A stretch of DNA of 64,000 bases from UBA5078 sp033721235 (GCA_033721235.1 JAWWAY010000013.1:17574-81573), one strand, 5' to 3'; shown: positions 27,042-36,783, counted from the first letter of the stretch. The notes: generated by a model not told the origin, from the sequence alone. Numbers and translations: made by a program.

Positions 27042-28397
27042 TTATGCCATCACATCGCTAATGACACGTGTAGTGCGCATAGACCCAGTGCCAAACTCAC
27101 CAACAGGTGCCCCTGCCATCTGCATGGCGGTTAGAGAAACCCGAGTCACAGACTCTCCAGGCTCATGGATATGTTGCCCAGCCTTATGACGCCCTGAAGC
27201 CCCCCCTGCTAGAAACATGGGAATATTTTCAATGGAGTGAATCTTGGCATAACCTGTATCGCTAAATGCCATGATCAAGCTGTTATCAAGCAAGGTGCCA
27301 TCACCCTCTTTTACGGCATCAAGTTCCTTCAAGAACGCCCCGAAGCCATCCATCACTAGTCCTGCCAGCTTGCTGGTCTGGGGTTGATAACCTAAAGCAC
27401 TATCAGTGGGCTCATCGTGCGTAATTTGATGGTAGATCTTACTTTGCCCACCAATAAAGGTTTCGGAAGTACCCGCCGTGTGTACAAAATTAAACACTCT
27501 ACTTTGATCACAAGCGAGCCCCATCGCCAACAGTCTGGCCATGATCTTCGTGTTCTCATTCACGACCTCAATGGATGCTGACTTTAGTGGTTCACCTGGC
27601 TCTGGAACTATCACGCAAGCCTCTCTGGGCTCCGGACGTTGCAACTGAATCGCTAACTGGTTCTCCATGTCTCTTACAGAGCTAAAGTATTGATCTAGCT
27701 TTATCTGATCTTCTCTGCCAACGCTCTTCATCAGCGCCTTACGCTGATCTGTTACAGCTGAGAGCACACTTTGTCGGAGCATGATACTCGGGTCAGGGCT
27801 CCAGTTATCACTATTAGGGTCTTGAAAGCCTTCACCAAACAAGCGGCGATAAAGCTCCAAAGCACTGGCATCTGGTGAGGCAAATGTAGAGCCCGTGCGA
27901 GTTGAGTAACTCACTGGACGACGAGACACCGAAGCATCGATATCCAATGACTTGAAGCGAGTCGCACCGCCAATGGCATCAGCTACCTTGGTGTCGAAGG
28001 AAGCCGCATCGAAACGAGAACTCGCCTTTGGGGCCGTGCCCGATAAGATCGAAGCATGTCCACTCCAGTGCACTAGATTTGGCGAACTATCGGGAATGGC
28101 GCGAAACCCAGAAAACACCGACACTTTATTTTTTAATGCAGCAAAAGGCTGCAACTCAGGCGGCACGTCATAATCGGCCCCTATTTTTTTTGGAACCCAA
28201 CGAGTTCCACCGGCGGGCGTATCCGTGAGCCCCAAGCCCCAGAAATAGGTGCCAAATCGTACGGGCACACCGGAACCATCTGCATATGCTGTCCCATTAT
28301 CGTTGAGAAACATATCCAGAAGCGGCACCCCCAAACTAACGGCGGCTCCACCAAGCATTCCTTTCAACATAGACCTGCGATCAAAACGTGAGCTCAT
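27042..28397 (-). CDS. DUF1552 protein with Tat signal
   Basis: This 451-residue exported protein begins with a twin-arginine signal (FDRRSMLKG then GMLGGAAVSLG), so it is translocated folded, which often means a bound cofactor or metal. The body matches the DUF1552 family, seen near DUF1592 proteins: a conserved SGHASILSGTAPK region, an RLLAMGLACDQSRVFNF region and a C-terminal DNSLIMAFSDTG region that recalls alkaline-phosphatase-like/DUF1501 proteins. It lies 28 nt downstream of the DUF1592 gene. Enzymatic activity has not been established to my knowledge. Confidence 0.85.
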   Translation of the reverse strand: MSSRFDRRSMLKGMLGGAAVSLGVPLLDMFLNDNGTAYADGSGVPVRFGTYFWGLGLTDTPAGGTRWVPKKIGADYDVPPELQPFAALKNKVSVFSGFRAIPDSSPNLVHWSGHASILSGTAPKASSRFDAASFDTKVADAIGGATRFKSLDIDASVSRRPVSYSTRTGSTFASPDASALELYRRLFGEGFQDPNSDNWSPDPSIMLRQSVLSAVTDQRKALMKSVGREDQIKLDQYFSSVRDMENQLAIQLQRPEPREACVIVPEPGEPLKSASIEVVNENTKIMARLLAMGLACDQSRVFNFVHTAGTSETFIGGQSKIYHQITHDEPTDSALGYQPQTSKLAGLVMDGFGAFLKELDAVKEGDGTLLDNSLIMAFSDTGYAKIHSIENIPMFLAGGASGRHKAGQHIHEPGESVTRVSLTAMQMAGAPVGEFGTGSMRTTRVISDVMA

Positions 28398-28425
28398 GAG
28401 AGTAATCTCCTTTATTATTCTTTTA

Positions 28426-30087
28426 CTATCGCGCGGAGTCGTTAGCCGCTAGCGTTTCAGACTCAATGGTTTCAGGTAGCGTAACCGCGAAAAACTCTGG
28501 AGTAAGGGCAATTTGTTTAAACAGCGCAGGAACGCTGTAGTCGTTCTCGGAGAAAAATCGAACCTGCTGCTCAAAGTAATCTCGCATTCGATAATCGAAC
28601 GGTTTAGCGACGCCATAGGCATAGACGTTTCTTACCAAACAAGACGGAATTCTCGGGTCGTCGTACAGTAGCTGACCTAAGCCCTGAGCCCCCTCAAACT
28701 TCTTGCCAAAAAGATCAGCACTAACATCGATAAGCTGGCCATTTTCGAATTTTCTTAACTGACCAAGCCCGTCAAAATGCTCTAATGCTAAGCCCGGTGG
28801 GTCACTACGTTGATGACAGACGATACAGCCATCATTCTGCATATGATCTAGCAGCCTTCCTCTTACGGTTCCCGCCATACTGGCTTGAACGGAAGAAAAA
28901 TCCACATCCGAGGGCGGATCGGGAGTAGGTTCACACATAAAGATTTCATGAATCTTGATACCACGACGTGTAGGTGAAGATGTGCCTGGGTGCGCCCAAA
29001 GTGATAAGAACCCAACTTGAGTCAGAATACCTGCTCGTTCCGAGTCATCGTCAAACTCGTAACGAGTCCACTCTTCGTCCGACAAGTAAGGAACTTTGTA
29101 GACTGACGCCAGTGCGCGGTTAATGAAAGTCTCATTCGATGTGAAGAGCTCTCTATAGTCTCGCTCTTGATCCATTAGCAAATCGACAATGGTCTTGAGC
29201 ATTTGTTCTTTCGCACTATCAGCGATTGTTTGATTAAACTTTGGATAGATTTCAGGGTCTTTCACCATATTGGCGAATCCATCGATCTGCATCATGTCCG
29301 CGAAAAACGCTCTAGCACCAGCCTCCATTTGCGGCGAGTCAATTAAACGCTGCAACTGTTCTTGCAAGCCCTCTTGTGAGTGGATCGCTCCGCTCGCAGC
29401 GGCGTTCAATAATTGTGCATCTGGCGCTGTATCCCAAAACATAAAAGATAATCTTGACGCCTTGGTATATGCATCTAAGCGATATTCACCAGCGGCAGCT
29501 GGATCCGGCTCTGCCGTTTCAATACGAAACAAGAACTCCGGGGCGACGAGCAGGCTAGTGAGAGCTAGTTGCATGCCTTGCACCATATCTTGCGTTCTGC
29601 TCACGCCTTCTTCTACGGTATCAAGACGCGCATCGAGCTCCGCTTCTGTTAGCGGTCGCCGGAATAATTTTTCACCGTAATTGCTTAAAAAATCAGCGGC
29701 ACAATCTGCCATATAAGCACCCGTGTTTTCGATCAAACAAGGCGCAACAGTGGCAATATTGTCGTCTGAGAATACTTGGCTAGAAATGGACTGACCCAAG
29801 GTAAAATACTGCTCGAAACCCGATGAAGTCAGCGAGAGCATGGCGCTGCCAATGGCGAGCAGCCCAGCTTCACGCTGTTCAGGCTCAAAACGAGCGTTTA
29901 TCTGAATGTCCGCTCCAAAAACATCACGAATAGTGTGTCTATATTGGGACTCGGTTAAGCGACGAACAGCTACAGTAACCGAATCGTCTAATTGGATAGC
30001 TTGCTGCTCAGAGCTAAGCGCTGGAGAAACTAGGGATAAACCACTAATAAGGATAGAAACTGATGTCATCAGTCGAGCGAGCTTCAT
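28426..30087 (-). CDS. DUF1592/DUF1588/DUF1585 protein with CxxCH motif
   Basis: This 553-residue exported protein has a signal peptide (cleaved near PALSSEQ). Domains in order fit DUF1592 in the middle (YTKASRLSFMFWDTAPDAQLL), DUF1588 (GFLSLWAHPGTSSPTRRG) and DUF1585 at the C-terminus. A single CIVCH motif suggests one c-type haem. The family is abundant in Planctomycetes and occurs in some marine gammaproteobacteria, usually next to DUF1552. This is the first gene of a leftward operon (DUF1592, DUF1552, unknown, VOC, perhaps TetR). A role in periplasmic redox or polymer breakdown is speculative. Confidence 0.85.
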   Translation of the reverse strand: MKLARLMTSVSILISGLSLVSPALSSEQQAIQLDDSVTVAVRRLTESQYRHTIRDVFGADIQINARFEPEQREAGLLAIGSAMLSLTSSGFEQYFTLGQSISSQVFSDDNIATVAPCLIENTGAYMADCAADFLSNYGEKLFRRPLTEAELDARLDTVEEGVSRTQDMVQGMQLALTSLLVAPEFLFRIETAEPDPAAAGEYRLDAYTKASRLSFMFWDTAPDAQLLNAAASGAIHSQEGLQEQLQRLIDSPQMEAGARAFFADMMQIDGFANMVKDPEIYPKFNQTIADSAKEQMLKTIVDLLMDQERDYRELFTSNETFINRALASVYKVPYLSDEEWTRYEFDDDSERAGILTQVGFLSLWAHPGTSSPTRRGIKIHEIFMCEPTPDPPSDVDFSSVQASMAGTVRGRLLDHMQNDGCIVCHQRSDPPGLALEHFDGLGQLRKFENGQLIDVSADLFGKKFEGAQGLGQLLYDDPRIPSCLVRNVYAYGVAKPFDYRMRDYFEQQVRFFSENDYSVPALFKQIALTPEFFAVTLPETIESETLAANDSAR

Positions 30088-30129
30088 TTTACACCTGCCT
30101 ATTTATTTTTATTGGATCAGGACAATGAG

Positions 30130-30146
30130 GAAAATATAGAATTTTC
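30130..30146. promoter_or_regulatory. Palindromic candidate operator upstream of DUF1592 operon
   Basis: GAAAAT-ATAGA-ATTTTC is a perfect dyad centred at 30138, with another ATTTTCC half-site at 30150-30156. It lies 43 nt upstream of the DUF1592 start codon in the divergent spacer facing the dienelactone-hydrolase-like gene. A TetR-type site bound by the regulator at 24597-25247 is a reasonable guess; nothing in the sequence proves it. Confidence 0.4.
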
Positions 30147-30311
30147 TAAATTTTCCAAACTTTGATTCTAGCCCTGTAACTTGTAGTGTCAAGCAGTCTT
30201 TTTTCGCTGTACTCTATTACGCTACATTTGTGGAATGAAATATTGAGAATAGAAATAAACTAAGCCCAAGTCCGGTATACACAATAGACCCAATAAGAAG
30301 GAGACAGCACT

Positions 30312-31190
30312 ATGTGCGATGATTTCACCGAAAGCGATAACGAACGGTACTTTAAAACCCCCAAAGGCATTAGCCGTCGCCAGTTCGGCAAACTCAGCGC
30401 TGGCGCGGCGATGATGATGATGTTGCCCCCAGTCCTTAACGCCCAAGACGTGATGGAAATGGACGTGAATATTGCAACACCCGATGGCACAGCAGACTGC
30501 TATTTTGTGCACCCAACTACAGGCAGCCACGCTGCTGTGCTAGTGTGGCCAGATATCTTGGGCCTAAGACCGGCGTTTCGTGCAATGGGCAAGCGCCTTG
30601 CCCAAGCAGGCTACTCGGTACTCGTAGTGAACCCGTTCTACCGCAGTGAAAAAGCGCCTGTAGTAGGAGAAGGGGCTAGTTTTAGTGATCCTGAAGTGGG
30701 TGCCAAGGTGCGCGCTCTAGCTGGGCAGCTCAATGCCCAAACCCATATCAGCGATGCGAAGACATTCGTAGAGTGGTTGGACCAACAACCCTCTGTCGAT
30801 ACCAGCCGTAAAATTGGTACTACCGGTTACTGTATGGGCGGTCCGATGGTGATGAGAACAGCCTCTTCTCAAGCCCAACGCATTGGCGCTGGAGCCTCCT
30901 TCCATGGTGGCGGCCTTGCTACTAGCAGCGACGATAGCCCTCATTTAGGCTTTCCTGATATGAACGCAGATTTGCTTATTGCGATTGCCGCAAACGATGA
31001 TGAGAGAGATCCAGAATCAAAGAATACTTTACGCGAGGCAGCAGAGGCGGCAGGCATCAATGCCGAAATCGAAGTTTATGCGGGCGCCAATCATGGCTGG
31101 ACCGTACCCGACTCTAGGGTCTACCACGAAGAGCAAGCCGAGAGGGCTTGGGCAAGATTGCTAGCATTATTTGAAACGGCGCTGGCATAA
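30312..31190 (+). CDS. Tat-exported dienelactone hydrolase family protein
   Basis: This 292-residue alpha/beta-hydrolase has a twin-arginine signal (SRRQFGKLSAG, then a Met-rich hydrophobic stretch) starting about residue 21. The nucleophile is Cys174 in GYCMGG, with Asp229/230 and His261 (GANHGW) completing the expected Cys-Asp-His triad of dienelactone hydrolases. It therefore likely hydrolyses an ester or lactone in the periplasm; cytoplasmic location is the rule for classical DLHs. AAGGAG precedes the ATG. It is divergent from the DUF1592 operon and shares its control region, so the two may work on related compounds (inference). Confidence 0.88.
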   Translation: MCDDFTESDNERYFKTPKGISRRQFGKLSAGAAMMMMLPPVLNAQDVMEMDVNIATPDGTADCYFVHPTTGSHAAVLVWPDILGLRPAFRAMGKRLAQAGYSVLVVNPFYRSEKAPVVGEGASFSDPEVGAKVRALAGQLNAQTHISDAKTFVEWLDQQPSVDTSRKIGTTGYCMGGPMVMRTASSQAQRIGAGASFHGGGLATSSDDSPHLGFPDMNADLLIAIAANDDERDPESKNTLREAAEAAGINAEIEVYAGANHGWTVPDSRVYHEEQAERAWARLLALFETALA

Positions 31191-31203
31191 GAAGTCAGAT
31201 ATT

Positions 31204-31234
31204 ACAGGCTGGGCTCGCGCCTAGCCTGTCTTTA
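31204..31234. terminator. Hairpin terminator after the hydrolase gene
   Basis: ACAGGCTGGGC (31204-31214) pairs with GCCTAGCCTGT (31219-31229; one G-T pair) around a TCGC tetraloop, followed by CTTTAT. It sits between the convergent hydrolase and acetyltransferase genes. Confidence 0.6.
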
Positions 31235-31921
31235 TCAAACAGGCCGTACGCGCCTGTTTTGAACGGCAATGCGACTATACTGCGCTTTGGTTTTCAGCTC
31301 GGAGACTTCCTGCAAGAATCTGTCGATGTCGTCGCAAGACAACTCTTTAACTCCTCCAAGTTCATAGTCCCACCACTGACTGGCCATCAAGGATTTGCGC
31401 TGCTCTGGCTCAAAGCGATAGCGAATGGGCCGGGCTGGGTTGCCTGCGACAATCTGATAAGGCTCCACATCTTTGGTTACTACAGAGTTGCGACCAATCA
31501 CGGCGCCATCCCCGATTTTTAAGCCCGCCATAATGACGGCTCCATGCCCTATCCATACATCATGCCCGATACTGACATTATTGTGACGGGCAATATAACG
31601 GCTGCTGACCGCTAGGCTACTTGAGATCCATTGCACAGGATGATTTCGGGGAGTTTCTCCAATAGTAACGTTACGGCCGATGCTACAGAAGCGGCCTATT
31701 GAATCAACAAATTTGAGACGACTGCCCGTGCGCACATAGCTGTAAGCACCGATATGGAGCACATCGTTTTGACCACCAAGCTGAACCTCAACGTCCCGCA
31801 AGCGACCATGCCTTTCAATAACTAGTTTAGAGCGCCTTGTAAAACGCTCCAGCCCTTTGATAATGACTCCATTCTTGCGCGCTCTTCTTTCCTGAAGAAG
31901 ATACCTGTATGAGTCAAACAA
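31235..31921 (-). CDS. Hexapeptide-repeat acyl/acetyltransferase (LbH family)
   Basis: This 228-residue protein is built of left-handed beta-helix hexapeptide repeats (IGRFCSIGRNVTIGE, VSIGHDVWIGHGAVIMAG, IGDGAVIGRNSVVTKDV) with the C-terminal PARPIRYRFEP segment of the CatB/xenobiotic acetyltransferase group. Such enzymes use acetyl-CoA to modify sugars or antibiotics, often in surface polysaccharide pathways. The start is probably TTG at 31921, because GGAGG lies 4 nt upstream and no ATG is nearby. It is a lone gene, so the substrate is unknown. Confidence 0.85.
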   Translation of the reverse strand: MFDSYRYLLQERRARKNGVIIKGLERFTRRSKLVIERHGRLRDVEVQLGGQNDVLHIGAYSYVRTGSRLKFVDSIGRFCSIGRNVTIGETPRNHPVQWISSSLAVSSRYIARHNNVSIGHDVWIGHGAVIMAGLKIGDGAVIGRNSVVTKDVEPYQIVAGNPARPIRYRFEPEQRKSLMASQWWDYELGGVKELSCDDIDRFLQEVSELKTKAQYSRIAVQNRRVRPV

Positions 31922-32292
31922 ATTGCCTCCTTGTTAGAACTTTTAATACTACTAAAAAGGACAATTCTACCTACCCAACTATGAAAAAGCTCCAAATCTC
32001 ACACTTTATTACAATTAGTAAAAGAAAGAGACCGATCCCCTTAACCCAAGGCATTCAATCGCCCGATTTTAAGCCAGAAAGCCAAAGAGGTCGGTCTCTT
32101 ACCATTACATTGCAGGTTTCGTTCCAAGCATTAGCAAACAACTAAGCCTCTGATATGTCGCCATATTTGATCGGGCCAGTGTCAGTCAGTCTTAGTGCCT
32201 AGTAGCTTTCACCAATACTTAGTCAATCTGACCCTAGGCATTACGAACTTAGTTTTGTCTTGCGGGGGACTTGCGCTTATGATGTGCCCACC
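31922..32292. other. Intergenic region with a long-loop inverted repeat
   Basis: About 370 nt without a convincing gene. It contains a perfect 10-bp inverted repeat, AAGAGACCGA (32026-32035) and TCGGTCTCTT (32091-32100), separated by 55 nt. A 54-codon ORF from 31981 spans the repeat but has no recognisable features. The repeat could frame a structured leader or small RNA; see findings. Confidence 0.4.
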
Positions 32293-33522
32293 ATGCTTAA
32301 TATCCTCTGGCTTAGCTTTTTTCTGCTGGCGGCTGTGGCAGCCATTTGGCAAACAGTCTCCGGCAGTAACCCCGATGCATTTAATGCCATTATCGCCTCC
32401 ACTTTCGATATGGCATCAATGGCAGTCGAGATTGCTCTTGGCTTAATAGGCGTGATGGCGCTCTGGTTAGGCCTTTTTAGAATTGCGGAGCAAAGCGGGC
32501 TCATAGCCGGTATATCCCGTTTGATGACTCCGCTATTTCGCCGCCTGATGCCTGAAGTGCCCCCCGGTCATCCTGCTTTAGCTAGTATGACCATGAATTT
32601 AGCCGCTAACTTTCTTGGCCTAGACAATGCAGCGACGCCCATGGGCCTAAAAGCCATGGAGCAACTGCAAACGCTTAACCCAAGCAAAGACACGGCGAGC
32701 AATGCTCAGATACTATTTCTAGTCCTCAACACCTCGTCGGTCACACTGCTGCCTGTCACCATTTTTCTCTACCGCGCACAACAAGGGGCAGCCTCTCCTG
32801 CTGATGTATTCCTTCCCATACTCTGCGCCACTACGGCATCGACTCTTGCGGGTATTCTGAGCGTTTCCTGGGTACAGAAGATTCGACTAAATGACCCCGT
32901 CTTATTGACATGGTTTGCTGGTTTCGCCACGGCAGTGGCAGCCCTTCTTAGTTGGATTATTAGCCTGCCTCCAGAGCAGTTAGCCGACAGCTCCGCTAGG
33001 TTAGGCAACCTACTGCTATTTAGCATCATAATCCTCTTCTTGGTCAGCGGAGTACGGCGCAAGCTAGACTGCTACGAGCACTTTATTGATGGCGCCAAGG
33101 AAGGTTTTTATATAGCAATAAAGATCATTCCATTTTTACTGGCTATGCTGGTCGGTATTGGCGTTTTCAGGGCAAGTGGTTGTCTAGACATACTGCTGGA
33201 AGGTATTCGTTGGTCGGCGCTAAGCCTTGGCCTGGATACGCAATTCGTGGAGGCTATGCCCACCGCATTAATGAAGCCCCTGAGCGGCAGCGGCTCCCGC
33301 GCCATGATGCTCGAGACCATGAGCACCTACGGTGTAGATTCCTTTGCTGGCCGACTAAGCGCAACAGTCCAAGGCAGCACGGAAACCACTTTCTATGTGC
33401 TTGCCGTCTATTTCGGTAGCGTTGGCATTCGCAAATCACGCCACGCCATTGCTTGCGGCCTCATCGCCGATTTTGCGGGAATAGTGAGCGCTATTTTCGC
33501 CTGCTATTGGTTCTTCGCTTAG
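32293..33522 (+). CDS. Nucleoside-recognition (Gate) domain membrane protein, SpmA-SpmB-like fusion
   Basis: This 409-residue inner-membrane protein has many hydrophobic helices and two Gate-type halves that resemble spore maturation proteins SpmA and SpmB joined in one chain. Characteristic segments are AANFLGLDNAATPMGLKAM in the first half and MPTALMKPLSGSGSRAMMLE plus TVQGSTETTFYVLAVYFG in the second. The organism is not a spore former; the family is common in gammaproteobacteria and is a putative transporter of unknown substrate. I start at ATG 32293; there is no clear Shine-Dalgarno sequence and a GTG at 32284 is possible. Confidence 0.87.
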   Translation: MLNILWLSFFLLAAVAAIWQTVSGSNPDAFNAIIASTFDMASMAVEIALGLIGVMALWLGLFRIAEQSGLIAGISRLMTPLFRRLMPEVPPGHPALASMTMNLAANFLGLDNAATPMGLKAMEQLQTLNPSKDTASNAQILFLVLNTSSVTLLPVTIFLYRAQQGAASPADVFLPILCATTASTLAGILSVSWVQKIRLNDPVLLTWFAGFATAVAALLSWIISLPPEQLADSSARLGNLLLFSIIILFLVSGVRRKLDCYEHFIDGAKEGFYIAIKIIPFLLAMLVGIGVFRASGCLDILLEGIRWSALSLGLDTQFVEAMPTALMKPLSGSGSRAMMLETMSTYGVDSFAGRLSATVQGSTETTFYVLAVYFGSVGIRKSRHAIACGLIADFAGIVSAIFACYWFFA

Positions 33523-33686
33523 GCCTAAAGCGACACCTAACACCAGAGACTCCACTGCTCTTAAGAGAGAGCTTATTTGTCCCGTACGGGTTTGTGCTTT
33601 CATGGAATTTGTGTTTTCATCTTGGGCGCTTAGAGCCCGCCAATCAAGGCCTCAAAAACCATTAGATCAATAATAGAACAAACAGC

Positions 33687-34739
33687 ATGCGGCATTATAA
33701 GAATCAATCTAGAACAACTAGCAGCGTATTGTGGAAGTTACTGAAACCACTAGCCGCAGCCCTCACTATAGCGACACTTATTAGCGCCTGCTCAGACGAG
33801 CTTCGTCAAAACCGCCCCTACGTGTTGACTACCGCCACGGTGGGCGGGGCCTTCTACCCAATAGGAGTTGCGGTCGCAACCATCTCAAAGTCACAGTTGC
33901 AAGATGAGCATAATATTTCACTCGCGGCCATTAGCTCCGCTGGCTCCCTTGAAAACGTTAAATTATTGCGCGACAACGAAGCCCAGTTCGGCATCATTCA
34001 AGGCGTTTTTGCAGCGTGGGCTTGGAGCGGAGAAGGCCCTATTCGCAACCCCCAAAAGGGTATGCGCAGTGTGGGTGCCATGTGGTTCAACGTTGAGCAT
34101 TTCATTCTTCGCTCAGACCTAGTTGAGACCGGTACACTCAGCGATCTCAGCGATATTGGCGGAGAGCGTTTCGTTCTTGGTGCACGCAACTCTGGCGCGG
34201 AGAAAACGGGTCGCTATATTCTTGAGTTACTGGGCATTGATTACGAAGCCAGCATGAACTTTGCCTATATGGGATACGAGTCCGCCTCGAAGGCCCTGCA
34301 AGATGGCAATGTGGTAGGCGCAAATATTCCTGCCGGTGCACCGGCAAGTGCAATCACTCAGGCCATGGCACAAATGGGTGATGATGTGACGCTACTGACA
34401 TTCTCACAGGAAGAATTAAATAAGCTGAACAGCCGTTACCCCCTATGGGATTGGTACGAGTTTGCCCCCAATACTTACCCGAACCAAGAAGAGGCCATAA
34501 TGTCGATTGCCTCTCCCAACGTTCTTGTCGTCCGAGACGATGTTCCCGAGGAACACGTATACCAAATAACCAAGATGATCTGGGAAAACCTAGGCACCCT
34601 TCATGACATCCACGGTGCGACCAAAGATATGAAACTGGAGGCAGCACTAAAAGGTCTTGCGGCGCCTCTTCACCCTGGCGCCCTTCGCTATTACCGCGAA
34701 GTAGGACTAGACATTCCGCCACACCTGCTGCTGGAGTAA
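33687..34739 (+). CDS. TAXI-family TRAP transporter substrate-binding lipoprotein
   Basis: This 350-residue protein has a signal peptide ending in the lipobox LISAC, so it is a membrane-tethered periplasmic binding protein. The TAXI family features are TTATVGGAFYPIGVAVATI near the mature N-terminus, AAISSAGSLENVKLLRDNEAQFGIIQ, and GGERFVLGARNSGAEKTGR. TAXI proteins bind small organic acids such as glutamate or dicarboxylates and deliver them to a fused TRAP permease, which lies 9 nt downstream. The ligand here is not identifiable. Confidence 0.92.
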   Translation: MRHYKNQSRTTSSVLWKLLKPLAAALTIATLISACSDELRQNRPYVLTTATVGGAFYPIGVAVATISKSQLQDEHNISLAAISSAGSLENVKLLRDNEAQFGIIQGVFAAWAWSGEGPIRNPQKGMRSVGAMWFNVEHFILRSDLVETGTLSDLSDIGGERFVLGARNSGAEKTGRYILELLGIDYEASMNFAYMGYESASKALQDGNVVGANIPAGAPASAITQAMAQMGDDVTLLTFSQEELNKLNSRYPLWDWYEFAPNTYPNQEEAIMSIASPNVLVVRDDVPEEHVYQITKMIWENLGTLHDIHGATKDMKLEAALKGLAAPLHPGALRYYREVGLDIPPHLLLE

Positions 34740-34748
34740 ATCTGAGCA

Positions 34749-36743
34749 ATGAAATCCCCTGCTTTACGCTGGACAGCCTTTTTATTTGCTGTTTTCCATG
34801 TCTACACTAACTTGTTCGCATCGCTTTCCGAGCTTTGGTTTTCCGCTATTCATTTTGGTGGATTCTGTGCTTTATGCGCGCTAGCAGCCAATGAGAAACT
34901 AAAAGACGAGCAGCAACGCCTACGCTACTGGTTCAATATTGCCCTAGCACTGGTGGCAGTTTGCGTGCCCATATACCTCATGCTCTTCGAGAATGCCCTT
35001 TACGATCGTGAAGCGGAATTTATTGCCAGCGACTATTTAGTATCGGCTGTAGCCATCTTATTGGCTCTAGAGTTTACGCGACGCACCACGGGCTGGTTTA
35101 CACCCGTGCTTATCACTATTTCCTTGTGCTACATCCTCTTCTTAGGCCGATATATCACAGGTGTTTTCTCCTTCCCTGGCCTAAGTGCAGAAACAGTCTT
35201 GTATCGAAGCTTTTTCAGTTCAGAGGGGATGTTTGGTAGCACAGCTAACATATCCACCACCTATGTGTTTATGTTCATCTTGTTCGGCGCATTCTTACTT
35301 AAGTCCGGCGCAGGAGAATTCATCGTTCGCCTTGCACGCTGCCTAGCCGGACGTTTCACTGGCGGAGCAGGCATGGTCGCGATTGTGGGATCTGGGCTTA
35401 TGGGTTCAGTCTCTGGGTCGGCCGTTGCCAACACTGTTTCGACTGGTGTTATTACTATTCCAATGATGAAACGTTCTGGTTTCCCAGCAAAGTTTTCCGC
35501 CGGCGTTGAGGCGGCGGCATCAACAGGGGGTGCGCTTATGCCCCCTATTATGGGAGCCGGGGCATTTGTTATGGCTGGTTACACCCAGCTGCCCTACACT
35601 CAAATCATAGCGGTATCAGTATTACCCGCTATTCTATACTTTTTGACTGTAGCCTACTTTGTTCGTATAGAGGCTAAACGCCTAAACTTGCACCCGGAAA
35701 ATGTAGAGGGTGCGGAAAGCATCAGCACGGTTTTAAAAGAGGGCTGGCACTTCCTGCTACCGCTTGGCGTACTAGTTGCGTCCTTGCTCATCGGCTATAC
35801 GGCAATCCTAGCGGCTATCTTTGCCATTGCAGCCACCATTGTCGCCTCTTGGTTATCCCCTACCCCTATGAAATGGCAAGAATGTTTTGATGCCTCGGTT
35901 GATGCCGTCCGCAATATGACCTCTACGGCACTCCTGCTGGTAGCCGTAGGCCTCGTTATCAATGTGGTTAGTACGACTGGGGTAGGTAATGCCTTCTCAT
36001 TGATGATTGTCGACTGGGCTCAGGGCAGCCTATTTATCACCATTATTTTGGTGGCCTTAGCATCGCTAATACTGGGTATGGGGCTTCCCGTGACCGCCTC
36101 TTATATTGTCTTGGCGACCCTTTCGGCGCCGGTCATATACGACTTAATTGCTCAAAGCTATTTGCTCGAAGCACTTCAGGCCGATAACCTGCCTACCAGC
36201 GTCCAAGCTACTCTTAACTTGTTTGGTGGCGATCCACTGGTGGCTCTTAGGGAAATGCCCTTGGAAATGCGGCAAATTATTCGCACCAATCTGCTAGATC
36301 CTGAGATTCTCGCTGGCATGCTACTAAGTGCCCATCTCATCATTTTTTGGCTATCCCAGGATAGCAATGTAACCCCTCCCGTGTGCTTGGCGGCGTTTGC
36401 TGCGGCCGGCGTAGCCGGAACCAAACCCATTCCTACGGGCATGACCTCATGGAAGCTAGCCAAGGGGCTATACCTAATCCCCTTCATGTTCGCTTACTCG
36501 CCGCTCATCTCTGGCACATGGCCTGAGCGACTAGAAGTATTTGTATGGGCAGCAATGGGGCTTTACGCCTTTGCAGGGCTTCTGCAATGGCGCCTAGATA
36601 AGCCTTTGAACGCTATTAGCGCTGCTCTTTTGGCAATAAGTGCCTTCTTGCTCATGTGGACTCCATTGCCCATAAGCTATCATGCATTAGGTGCAGCAAT
36701 TCTGTTGGGCGTTATACTATGGCAGAAGCGCACTAGCGCGTAA
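34749..36743 (+). CDS. TRAP transporter fused 4TM/12TM permease
   Basis: This 664-residue inner-membrane protein fuses the small (DctQ-like) and large (DctM-like) TRAP subunits, as usual for TAXI systems. Conserved stretches of the large subunit include GSGLMGSVSGSAVANTVSTG, EAAASTGGALMPPIMGAGAF and GMGLPVTASYIVLATL. Import is driven by a Na+ or H+ gradient. It follows the TAXI binding-protein gene directly and they form one unit. Confidence 0.94.
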   Translation: MKSPALRWTAFLFAVFHVYTNLFASLSELWFSAIHFGGFCALCALAANEKLKDEQQRLRYWFNIALALVAVCVPIYLMLFENALYDREAEFIASDYLVSAVAILLALEFTRRTTGWFTPVLITISLCYILFLGRYITGVFSFPGLSAETVLYRSFFSSEGMFGSTANISTTYVFMFILFGAFLLKSGAGEFIVRLARCLAGRFTGGAGMVAIVGSGLMGSVSGSAVANTVSTGVITIPMMKRSGFPAKFSAGVEAAASTGGALMPPIMGAGAFVMAGYTQLPYTQIIAVSVLPAILYFLTVAYFVRIEAKRLNLHPENVEGAESISTVLKEGWHFLLPLGVLVASLLIGYTAILAAIFAIAATIVASWLSPTPMKWQECFDASVDAVRNMTSTALLLVAVGLVINVVSTTGVGNAFSLMIVDWAQGSLFITIILVALASLILGMGLPVTASYIVLATLSAPVIYDLIAQSYLLEALQADNLPTSVQATLNLFGGDPLVALREMPLEMRQIIRTNLLDPEILAGMLLSAHLIIFWLSQDSNVTPPVCLAAFAAAGVAGTKPIPTGMTSWKLAKGLYLIPFMFAYSPLISGTWPERLEVFVWAAMGLYAFAGLLQWRLDKPLNAISAALLAISAFLLMWTPLPISYHALGAAILLGVILWQKRTSA

Positions 36744-36783
36744 GCAACAAAACACCGTACTCAAACTAAACTGGCTAACGGCT

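Noticed and set aside
31981..32145. 54-codon ORF in the spacer before the Gate-domain gene
   Set aside because: No Shine-Dalgarno sequence, and it spans the inverted repeat; likely chance.
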